Source: Rhodamnia argentea
Lineage: Eukaryota; Streptophyta; Magnoliopsida; Myrtales; Myrtaceae
Length of the DNA stretch: 64,000 nucleotides
NCBI RefSeq assembly: GCF_020921035.1
Contig: NC_063154.1
Coordinates: forward strand, 16,651,861 to 16,715,860
Direction: 5' to 3'
Both the position numbers and the translations under genes were made by a program. Under the pieces are notes generated by a model. It saw only the letters and a list, made by a program, of their open reading frames with translations, ran no database searches and was not told the DNA's origin. Within the stretch, counting starts at the first letter, position 1; every line of letters begins with the position of its first letter. Below are positions 23,591 to 33,870 of the stretch, in pieces.

Positions 23591-26445
23591 TTAAGCTTGG
23601 TTAAGTGTTGAAGTCCACCCAAACTCGTCTTCGGCTGTACCGGTATGAATTGCTGCAAGCTTTGTGCGAAGCCTTTCGGTCACGGTGTCGTCTCCGGTTT
23701 TGTACTCGCACCTGCAGTAATGCAACTGTCGATACTGGACGAACAACCTAGGATGAAGGAGAATGGCATATGCAGTTTTCTTTCGATAGGCGAACATCAA
23801 TAAACCAATTCTTGTTACCTTTCGCTCTGATAGGTTACACTGCCAACGGGAGTGGCACCCACAGCTGTTCCAGTACAGAATACTTCATCAGCATCCATCA
23901 CATCCTCCACCATCAGCAGACATTCTTCCACCTGGGCGAAAGCCTTTTTTTATGCACAGATTCTCGAGGTTGCAATATAGACGACTATGAAGAGAGTTCA
24001 AGCATGCCTTCTTCTGAGAGTTTCCTACTGCGCGAGTGTTTGGTAAGTCGAAAGAGAAATTCCTTTACCCTTTCCGAACGATCATTGATTCATTGTGTTC
24101 CTTATGGGCTTAATGTTCCATGTAGGAGTGTCAATTATATTTCTGCATCCTAAAACGAGAAAATTCTCTTAGCTGGACAAGAATCTCTAGTCCTAACTGG
24201 CTAAATCTAGTTGGATTAACGAATCTGTTTCCCTAAGTTGTCTTGTAGCCAAAGTAATCAGATTTCATTGTTTATTAGTCCCACACACCTGGTTTTTGAA
24301 GCTGAGAGCAATATCAATTATGCTCTTTCTTGTGATTCCCGGCAAGATGGTATCTTGTAATGCTGGTGTAGAGATGACATTACCCTGTGATAAATCGCAA
24401 ATGCGGAGTTGTCATTTTTAGCCGGAAGCAAAATTTGGTTGCCACTTATACTATATAGGCAATAAATACCTTGACTGTAAATACATTGCAAGAAGAAGCC
24501 TCTTCGATGAATTTTCCTGTTGCAACATCCAGGAACAGGATGTCGGAGAACCCCTGCGGCCTTTGCTTCACTTATGGGCTTGAAAACCTGTTGAAGAAAC
24601 TTGTAGTCACCCACATAGAAATGCCACTAAGAGTAGATCTCTATATGAAACTGATGCATTCGCATGAGCAGAGGCAGAGCACTAGTCATTCAAATTATGT
24701 GATGAGCAGAAATTTTTGCTGTTCGATGGCTTACAGGGGAGTAGTTTGTGATGGATTTGATTCCCCCGGTTCCTCCAGGAGTAGCTCTATGGGACTTATC
24801 CTGGATGACCAATTTCATGGACATCTGACCCTGGATACAAATATTTCAATGCGTTATCGAAATTTTTTCAACCCAGAAAACGAAAGAAAAAAAGATCCAA
24901 AGAATTCTGGCTTAAGTACACCCCAAGTGCCATAAGTTGTGTACGGCGCTCACTTTAGTGCTAAAACTTTCAAATCGATCACTTTAGTGCTAAGTTTTTG
25001 TAACTTCGATCACTTAAATGTCAACTTCTTTTAAAAACGATCACTTTAGTGCCAGAGCTAACATGGCTTGCCGAAAATTCGACACGTGGTATTTTTTATT
25101 AATATTTGAGATGACGTGGCTCGGTGAATTTGACACTAAAGTGATCGTTTTTAAAAGAAGTTGGCACTTAAGCGATCGAAGTTACAAAAACTTAGCACTA
25201 AAGTAATCGTTTTGAAAGTTTTGGCACTGAAGTGATCGAAGTTACAAAAACTTAGCACTAAAGTGATCGATTTGAAAGTTTTGGCACTAAAGTGAGCACC
25301 GTACACAACTTATGGCACTTGGGGTGTACTTAAGCCGAAGAATTCTTATTGTTCACAAGAAATGGATTGTCAGTGGCCTACCTTATGCAGATTACTAACC
25401 AGTGAAGCATATACCAGAAATGTATATTCTGGCACTGGCCCCATGCGCAAAACAGGTCCACTTCCGATGAGCAAAGGTCTAACATACAATGATCCTTTTC
25501 CTGGAGGAGGAAACTGCAGATTGCAGTATAAATCGAACATGTCGGTATCAAGTGTAATCGAGAAACACTTGAGGTCTAATGCTTTGGTTTTTCTGCTTGT
25601 TGAACTCATCATGTTCATGAAGAAAGTGCTGATACCCAATGCTGGTTGGCTAGGACAGTCTGCCTCAAGGCGTCAACGAATTGCTCTACGGATGGTGATG
25701 GCATGCAAAGCCTTTCGGCCCCCATCTTCATGCGCAAGCCGTTCTCTTCTGGCCGAAAGAGCAGGATCTGACCATTTTTTGCCCGTTGTGCCTTTAGGCC
25801 TTCCAGCAATCCCTACAAACAAGACATCATCATTCGATGGCCCGAACAGCAGCAATGTCACTTAACAACGTGCTCATTAGGTGACTCTTTTCCGTAAACT
25901 TTCCCACTGCAAATTTAACCCAATTAGAGTGACAAACACCAGTTTTGGCGCTATGGATGTTCATGTAACTCAACCAAAGCACAGGAATTGTGCCTTCACT
26001 CTTACCCATTGTTTTTCTATCTCAGAGAAGAGATTAACTGAATGTTGCTGATCACTGACCTGTCCGTAGTTGAGGATCGCAGCAGAAGGATCAAGCTCAA
26101 GCTTGGAATAGCGAGCAAGAGCTCCATGCAAAAAGCTCTCACCATCGGTGCACTGCATCATGTACATATAATCGGCCGGGATGAGAATGAGTCCCAACTC
26201 GTCCCAATTGACATCAGCTTATGCTGGTTCACAACTGCTGTCATAAAAAAGAGAAAAGGCGGTCACTTATTATCATATTAAGCAATAGGACTTTCTGAAT
26301 CTACAAGAGGATTTTATAGGATCACCTCTTTACAACTGCCTCGGTATAGGACTGCAGGTTCTGAGATACGATCGGAACTTGGTTCGGCGAATAGATCGAT
26401 AGGTACGCTGCAGAAGAAGAAACGACACACAAATGGACACAAGAC
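23591..26445 (-). CDS. BCAT: Branched-chain amino acid aminotransferase, multi-exon
   Basis: BCAT is a PLP enzyme interconverting Leu, Ile and Val with their 2-oxo acids using glutamate/2-oxoglutarate. Exons on the minus strand, mostly with GT-AG borders: 26060-about 26218 ([20 protein letters not shown]); 25636-25812 ([32 protein letters not shown]); 25382-25513 ([24 protein letters not shown]); 24735-24830 ([19 protein letters not shown], with the PLP-binding Lys); 24470-24587 (PISEAKAAG, then [13 protein letters not shown]); 24289-24384 ([17 protein letters not shown]); 23819-23931 ([18 protein letters not shown]); 23591-23711 (YKTGDD to the stop). Exon lengths match whole codons where checked. 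A probable 5' exon (about 26310-26445) does not join in frame as I read it, so the start is unresolved. One extra G in GGGG at 24551-24554 shifts the frame between KAAG and FSD: a pseudogene mark or a sequence error. Confidence 0.85.
24551..24554 (-). other. One-base frameshift in a G4 run of the BCAT gene
   Basis: Family alignment needs three G between the codons for Ala and Phe; four are present. Without the extra base the exon reads straight through from PISEAKAAG to FSDILFLD. Confidence 0.75.
24909..25337. mobile_element. Palindromic MITE in a BCAT intron, family A relative, 9-bp target duplication
   Basis: Both ends read GGCTTAAGTACACCCCAAGT inward for about 50 bases. AAGAATTCT is present on each side (24900-24908 and 25338-25346). 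A 9-bp duplication with long inverted ends is typical of Mutator-like elements. It lies wholly in the intron between the exons at 25382-25513 and 24735-24830. Confidence 0.85.
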
Positions 26446-26559
26446 GATGAATTCCACTTACTACTATTACTCTTCACAAAGATGAGCTCCCCATGGATGC
26501 AACATGATATAGGTAACGGTTTGAGCTGCCTCTGCGAATTGACGTTGCTTGTGTGGCAT

Positions 26560-26566
26560 TATATAA
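26560..26566 (-). promoter_or_regulatory. Possible TATA box of the BCAT gene
   Basis: TATATAA on the minus strand, about 115 bases before the first exon-like sequence. Placement is reasonable, but the transcription start is not otherwise supported. Confidence 0.35.
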
Positions 26567-26979
26567 GCGGAAGCCATCATCGGTAGCAGGTACAACACCT
26601 GCTCATGGCGGGTTTGATAGAGACGAAGTCCTTGACGTTAGGATTGAATTATGCCAGAGAAAATCAGGTTTTTGACCAGAACAGCCTGCACTCGAAGGAC
26701 TACGTTATATTGGATTCGATTACTTGCCCTCTTTTACTTGGTCAAAGACTCGAAGAAGACTCAGCCTTGTTTTCCCAGAGACCGCATAGGATGTCAGCAA
26801 TGAAACTAGAGATTGCAAATTGTTGAATACAGCTTATTGCTCATATATATAATCTGTTATTCTCACGGTAACCCAATACTGTTATACTACAAAATCTTTA
26901 TTATAAATTATTGAATACGACATATTATTCATTTATAGTCTGCCACATGTTTAGTATATTAATATGAAGGACTTGGCTA

Positions 26980-27720
26980 AGCTAACCATCCCCCAAATTT
27001 GATTTGTGGGACGGTCAGCTTGTGATCACAAATTTGATTTGTGGAAATCGGTCACTTGCTGATCCAATGTCAGCATTTTGACTCCACATTTTCCTTCTTC
27101 TTTTTCTTTTTACTTTATGTGTTTTTATTGTAAGCTAAAATTGGAAAATAAAATTATATAAGGGCCCACACAATCAAAGTTCTAATGAAACATATCTAAT
27201 TGTAATATTCAAACAATAAGTTGCAACTTTTAAAATAGTAGATATTATTCTCCAACCAAATAAAAAGATTACGTGGATATTGTTTCCTACATTACGAAAA
27301 AATACTTAAGGACTTTGCTAGGGTCATAGTACCATCACTCAATAGTGTAACTTGAGCCATACATGTTGTGAACTTCTGGCTCATAAGCATATCACGTGGA
27401 TATGTAGTGCGTGCATGTTAAACGTGGACTTTTGGTTGACAAGCATATCACGCGGATATGTGGTGCGAAAATATCGGACGTGGATATTTGGGTGACAAGC
27501 ATATCACGAGATTATGTGATACGCGTGGGTCCATCACTCTTATGGACTGTTATCTTAGCTTTTCTCAATTCTTAATAACTAAAAAAAAAATATAGAAACG
27601 TAATTATCTTGTATACTTTGTCTTCTAATTTTAGATTACAATAAAAACACATAAAAGTAAAAAAAGAAAAGAAAATGGAGAGTCAAAATACTGAAATTGG
27701 CCACATATCAAGTTTTTTCT
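26980..27720. mobile_element. Inverted-repeat element (unassigned MITE)
   Basis: The phrase TTACTTTATGTGTTTTTATTGTAA at 27105-27135 returns inverted at 27630-27665, as does the neighbouring run including the GACTCCA/TGGAGAGTC block. This gives arms of about 120 bases or more around a loop. Confidence 0.55.
27365..27530. repeat. Tandem repeat, 56-bp period, three units
   Basis: AAGCATATCACG recurs at 27385, 27441 and 27497, each followed by a GATATGT/GATTATGT phrase. Confidence 0.8.
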
Positions 27721-29302
27721 TGTTAGAAAACTAGCATAAGAACCTACCATCATAGCTACCCGCTTAAATTGGATTGCCCAAGATAACAACTGAAATGACC
27801 ACGTTAAAATTTTTAGCTGAAAGTATGAGAAACGCCCTCATCACTTATTTGGTTGGATTACTTAATAATCGGTTGAAGATCGTTATCAAACATTTGTTAT
27901 CAAATATGCTCTTAAACCTTTTTGGGTGAACCAACTCGGATTCTAAGACTTGAAGTCTCGTGTTCGCTTCTTGCATAAAAATCTTAATCTAGAATTACTT
28001 ATCTACATGTAAGGATGTATTTGTTTCGTCAATTACGTGAGGATTCACAAATCCATGGCTGAATATTCCGGACAAATGTGTAGTCAATTCATTCACTCTC
28101 AAAGTAGGCCAAGTCACCACGCTATCTTAGTAACTATTGAATAATATTTTAGTAGTTGATTTTGCATGAACAAAATGAGAAATGCTGATCATTTTTTTTT
28201 TTTTTTGGGTGGGCGGGGTTAAAGAACATCCTCTTTACTATTTGTAAATCTTTTATCCGACATGGGCATATATTTGTAAAAAATTAAGAACTAAATAGGG
28301 CTGGACACTGGCCAGGTGAGTCGGCCTCAATTCCTTTTTCGGGTTGGCCCGATAAGACTGGACTCGACTAGCAGGCAGGACCCATATTTAAATAAAATAA
28401 TCTGGTCCGAACTAGACCAGGTTGGTTTAAGACTAGACCGATTTATCTATAAGTAGAAATATATGAGTTGTTATATTTTGGACCTCAAATTCACTTTGTT
28501 GTATACTTATTATGTAACTTATTTACAAGTTTAGCAAAGTGTCTAGGATACAATTTGTGCATTTGTGATGATTAATGTTTATACTCGGGCTGATCTGGAC
28601 CAGTTCGAGCTTTAGAAATGGCTAGCTCGGACTGTCCAGAAAAAAGAATAATAAGAGGGAGCCTGAAATCCCAACTCGGGCCTATTTGGGCTTGAAAATT
28701 CGAGTCAGGCCTGGGCTGATTCGGTCTTTTTTCTTCATCACTAGAACTAAGTGCCACGTGAGACAAAGCGCTACATTTTGAGAGCCATCTCTTGAACCTC
28801 GTAAAGGAAAATTTTTACATGATTGGAATCCCCTCTTGAACCCGTGGGTGCCACCTCTATAATCCTTCAAGGGAGATCACTTGGGATATATCGGCAAAAT
28901 TTACTATATGGTATGCATCATCAAAGATCATCCGTGTGATTTACAACTATTGGCATTTCTGATCCCTAGATATGGTGAATTACTTGCTCGATCGATGATA
29001 AGCTTACTTAACATTGAGGTTGACCACTAAGAGTGTTTGCAGGAGTATACTATCTTATAACCGTAACATCTAATGACAGCTCAAAGTCTATTCGAGACAC
29101 TACGAGATTGTTTTAATAGGAATATATGTACGAGATTTGAGATAGATTAATTTCGTGGCTAGATATAATATTTAGCAGACATTTAAAACGTACCTCATAT
29201 TTAAGTGAATAATGGTAATGCCCAAGAAATCAATCCCACCACATCAAAAAGTAAGTGCAATATAAAGTATCCCACCACATTAAGTAATAAAATAATATGA
29301 GA

Positions 29303-29986
29303 GAAAGTCACTAAAAACCTCAAATTATATCAATTGTGACACATTTATTCTATTTTTTTTTTTTTGTGATGCCAAAAATCTCAAACTTGTACTGGTGTGA
29401 CACATCACCCTTCATCAAAGTTCTGTCAATGATAATCGTTAAAAATCTACCTACATGGATGCCAAAAAGCAAACGATGTTGACATGAACCTCATGAGACT
29501 TAAGTGAAATAAAATCGACATGATTTAAGGATTCTCATTGAGTAATCAAATAACATGGGCAAAAGCCACCAAAGACCTCAAATTATATCTATTATGACAC
29601 ATTTACCCTAAACTTTTTATGTAGTACCAAAAATATCAAACTTGTACCGATGTGACATATCACCCTCTGTCAAAGTTCCGTCAATAAGAATCATTAAAAA
29701 TCTGCCTACATGAATGCCAAAAAGCAAATGATGTTGACTTGACCCCTGCATGACTTAAGTGAAATAAAATCGACGTGATTTTGGTTGAAAATTCATTTGA
29801 TGGAACCTTGACGGAAAGTAAATGTGTTATACGGGTACAATTTTGAGGTTATTTATGTCACAAGAAAAATTATAGGGTAAATGTGTCACACTAGGCATAG
29901 TTTGGAATTTTTGATGTCACAAAAGAAGTTTATGATAAATATATTACATTGGGCATAATTTGAGATTTTTTGTGACCATTTCCTAA
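29303..29986. mobile_element. Inverted-repeat element with an internal tandem copy, family C
   Basis: Phrases such as CCTCAAATTATATCA and TTGTGACACATTTA occur near 29310 and again near 29575 in direct orientation, and inverted near 29850-29980. One arm is therefore duplicated relative to a simple MITE. Confidence 0.6.
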
Positions 29987-29989
29987 ATA

Positions 29990-30164
29990 TAATTTAGGGT
30001 TAATAGCACGAAAATCCCTAAATTAATTTTTTTGACCACAAAATATCCAAACCAGTAAAGCTATGAAAAATTTACCCCAAACTAATTTTTTGACCATAAA
30101 AAACGATACACCTATCACGCCCCCTACCCATCGGCATGCCAACATCCCTTCTTGGTCGTTAAGT
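29990..30164. mobile_element. Partial family B inverted-repeat element
   Basis: GGGTTAATAGCACGAAAATCCC and the ACCCCAAACTAATTTTTTGACC phrases match the family seen at 33590, 42070 and 42690. The copy stops at the LTR starting at 30165. Confidence 0.55.
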
Positions 30165-30799
30165 TGTGACGTCCTAGGACGCGTCACCGACCCAATTAGA
30201 ATTTTCTGTTTCAATTAAATGCACACGGAAGCACTTCACTTCCCCGGACAAAAATAACAATAGGGATAGACAGCAAGACGTCCCACCAATCTACATCAAC
30301 AAAATTCTATTTTATTAATAGTTATTCATTAATCATGGGAAGTACGTTTATACACATAAGCCCCACTTTAAGGCTACTTCCTATAACCCTCAAAAGTACC
30401 AGATTAGGGTTAGGGGTTAACACTACTCCCAGCTACTCCAAAAGAGATCCACATCTTTCTCAAAAATCAGGATTGCTCTCCCAAGCTAAGGGCCTAAAAA
30501 TTGGTTAACAACAAAGGGTGAGATATAAAATCTCAGCAAGTTAATGGCCTAAGCTTCGATTAAAAGGTTAACTCGGCTCGGATGCATTTAGAACCTATAA
30601 TGCAATACAGTATATATATGCACGAGTGTGCTATCACATAATCAAAGGCAACCTTACTTGCCTTGGCACAAGCCTTGCACATTATAATCTATAATCCATC
30701 GTATACAACTCAATGTAATTAATTCACTAATGCAAACAGAACACATGTCAACTTTCTCGTGGATAGTGCGCTCAAGCGTACTCTCATCATAGAGCCACT

Positions 30800-31300
30800 C
30801 ATGGCACGTCCGTTCTCACATGGGGGTCTTTCGATTCTGCTTGCATCTATTCGTTCGATCAATTACGGCCGATCAAGGGCATGCCCATTTTTCTACGAGG
30901 GTCTTCCGCGGGATTTTATCTAGTTGATCAATTACGGCCGATCAAAGGCATGTCCGTCTTTCTATGGGAGTCTCCTGGCTTACTCGGGAATATTTTCAGT
31001 CAATCAATTACGGCCGATCGAGGGCATGCCTGTCTTTCTATGGGGGTCTTCCAGCTTATCCGGGAATATTTTCGGTCGATTAATTACGATCGATCGAGGG
31101 CACACTCGTCTTCATACGGGGGTCTTCCAACTCATTTGGGTATTTATCCTTTCGATCAATTACGGCCAATCGAGGGCACGCGTCTTCATACGAGGGTCTT
31201 CTGACTCATTTGAGCATTTATCCTTTCGATCAATTACGGTCGATCGACGGCACGCCCGTCTCATACAGGGGTCTTCCGGCTTATCCGAAAATTCTCGAAT
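30800..31300. repeat. Tandem array of roughly 70-bp units in the LTR
   Basis: About seven units built on GATCAATTACGGCCGATCGA, GGGCAYGCCYGTCTT and GGGGGTCTTCC phrases. The inverse array lies at 62830-63250. Confidence 0.85.
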
Positions 31301-31549
31301 TGATGCAACTCTCATGTCGTGTATGCAATAAAGAAATTGAACGTGATCACATACACACAATTCAATCACCAATTCAGCATACTTTCCTATGCTTACATCA
31401 TTGAGAATTGTCAATCAATTAATTACATAAGCCAATTTATATGTCTATTCCCAATATCGACATCTACAATAGCATATTAATAAATAAAATGTCTAATTGC
31501 CAAAAATTAAATTACTTAATTAGAGAATAATATTAATCAAAATAATTCG

Positions 31550-31910
31550 ATAGCTTATCCTAAAATATTTGATAGCTTATCATAAAATTACCGATAGCTT
31601 ATCGTAAAATATCGATAGCTTATCATAAAAATACTTTATCATAAAAATTGTGATAGCTTATCATATAACATAGCAATAGCTTATCATAAAATAAAGATAG
31701 TTTATCATAAAATAACGATAGTTTATCATCCAAACCTAAATAACTTATCGTCAAAATCTCGATAACTTATCACAAAACCTCGATAGCTTATCATATAAAA
31801 TAGCGATAGCTTCTCATAAAATAGGTGATAGATTATCATTAAAATAGTGATAGCTTATCATATTTTGGATAACTTATCAAGTCCACTTATCACTTATCAT
31901 GATAGCTTAT
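31550..31910. repeat. GATAGCTTATCATAAAAT minisatellite
   Basis: More than a dozen units of about 20 bases, each containing the palindrome-like GATAGCTTATC. The inverse copy is at 62345-62585. Confidence 0.85.
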
Positions 31911-32448
31911 CGACCAAGGTTAACGAACCCAATCATGGTTAACAAAAGTAACTATGGTTAATTAAGCTAATCAAGGTTAACTAACTCAACCATGGTCAAC
32001 TAACCCAACTATGATTAACTAACCCAACCATGATCAATTAGATTAGTACTAAGCATATTTAGACTAATCTAAACACACCCTAATCAAGTTTAACATACTA
32101 ATCAAGGGATTAGGGTGATAACTCGCCCGATTTCAAATCCGAAAGCACCGGCGCGATGGCGGCGGCTAGGGCTACGCGTGGCTTGGTCCGACAACAACTC
32201 CGAATCACCTAGGATAGTTGACCAGCCACAAACAGAACCGAAGGGGCTATTTTTGGCTTGACGATGCTCGAATCGGCACGGAAACGACTCAAACGAAGCT
32301 TGTATGGTAACGGGAGGTCACAGTGGCTCTTAGAGGTGATTCTAATCAACAAAACAACAGCAAAAGAGGGTGATATGGTGCTGGTATGAGGGCTGGACGT
32401 GAGCAACAAGGAAGGAGGAGGTTTCGCCGAATGAAAAAAAAAAAAACA

Positions 32449-32475
32449 AAGAGAGAGAGAGAGAGAGAGAGAGAG
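32449..32475. repeat. (GA)n microsatellite in the LTR
   Basis: Thirteen or so GA units. The sister LTR has (CT)n at 61590-61651 in the matching place. Confidence 0.85.
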
Positions 32476-33514
32476 TCCAAGGGGGATTTATCTTCTAAAG
32501 CTTCTTGTGCAAGCTTGATTAGGATAAGATCCCCGCATTAATGCTTGTCACAAAAGTCTTCAACCAATTAAAGCTTCTTCTTTTTTGTTAATAATGCAAG
32601 AAGGGCAATTTGATCTTTTTATAAGACAAGAGCATTTTAGTGATTTCACAAAAGTATAGTATGAAGTATTATATGCGTATTTGAGCTAGTATTTTGTATG
32701 AATTGGTATAAATTGAAATTGGGCTCAAATGTATAGAGTTTGGGCTTTATAAAGCTTAATGGGCTTTAGTAAGCCCACTTAACTTGTTCTTGGGCCTAGA
32801 TGGCTGAAACTCGGTTGGGCTTGAGGCCCAATTTGTCCTCCTCTGACCCGTTCTTTCGCGGGCTCCAAATCTCGGCTCGTCAATCCTTAAACCGAGAGTC
32901 TTGAGAAATCGATAAATTAGTATCTCAATGAGGCAACATCTAAAAGTTTACTCATAAGATTCTCGAAGATTCGATTCCCATATTTGGATTATAATCCATG
33001 GTCAATTATCAATCGATCACAATTATAGTTCATCTCGAGCTAACGGGAGGCTTTGAGGAGTTACGCACACTCGACCCATAGTTGATTCGATATCAATTTA
33101 CGTTTAAGCTTTCTCAAACCATGGACGACCTCGGTTGTCATGTAATTACGGGGGTCAATCACCGGTTCCAATTTATTCGATCATTAGGAATCGGTTTAGG
33201 ATCGTTCGCAATCCATACAACGGTCAAACGGATTCACCCGCGATCCGATTGTATACTATCGTCGAAACATTCTATAGCCATTTCTTAATCGGTCCTCAAT
33301 GGCTCAAAATTGTCCCTCGTCAATCCTTATGGTCGAACTGTCATGCCATGATTGATTCTCAAGTCAAGCCTATTTAATTCCTTAATAGCCTTTCCCTTTT
33401 GATTAGCTTCTCATGAGTGATCACTTTAGAGCGAGAATTACTAAAAGTGCATCGATTAAAATCGTCACTTCATTACATCCCGAATATGGTCGAATTTGAG
33501 TATGTCACAACACC

Positions 33515-33870
33515 AAGAACAAATTTACCTCAAATTAATTTTTTTACCATGAAAAACCTCAAACTAGTACAGTTGTGACAAAAATCTACCCTCTGTTAGT
33601 GTCCGTTAAATTGGGCTAATAGCACAAAAAACTTCGAACCGGTACAACTATAAACCTCAAATTGGTATACTCGCCAACCGCCACATATCATAAAACTCAG
33701 AAATTTGACGGTAAAATTTAACGAAAAATAACGAAGGGTAAATTTATCATAGGTGTACTAGTTTGAGATTTTTGGGATCAAAAAATTAATTTTTGTAAAT
33801 TTATCATAGGTGTGCCGGTTTGGGATTTTTTGTAGCATTATCCCTAATATTTAGTTCTCTTGATTTAATA
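33515..33870. mobile_element. Family B inverted-repeat element
   Basis: GGGCTAATAGCACAAAAAACTTCG near 33615 and the inverse TTTTTTGTAGCATTATCCC near 33820 define the arms. A further inverted piece sits at 33515-33600, next to the LTR. Confidence 0.6.

Larger units (their letters stand above)
26600..29300. other. Gene-free AT-rich DNA
   Basis: Besides the inverted repeat at 26980-27720 and the small tandem repeat in it, I see no genes. A 73-codon open frame at 26605-26826 (plus) has no recognised similarity and may be chance. Confidence 0.5.
30165..33509 (-). mobile_element. Long LTR, 3.35 kb, second LTR family (solo or remnant)
   Basis: On the minus strand it begins TGTGACATACTC at 33509 and ends GGACGTCACA at 30165. 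The same family starts at 61045 (TGTGACATCTCG). Both contain a GATAAGCTATCG-type minisatellite, a longer tandem array and an AGATTTTATATCTCACCC-like block in the same order. There is no gag-pol. The flanking five bases differ (TAAGT versus ACACC), so no target duplication is visible and it may be a product of recombination between elements. Confidence 0.8.
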
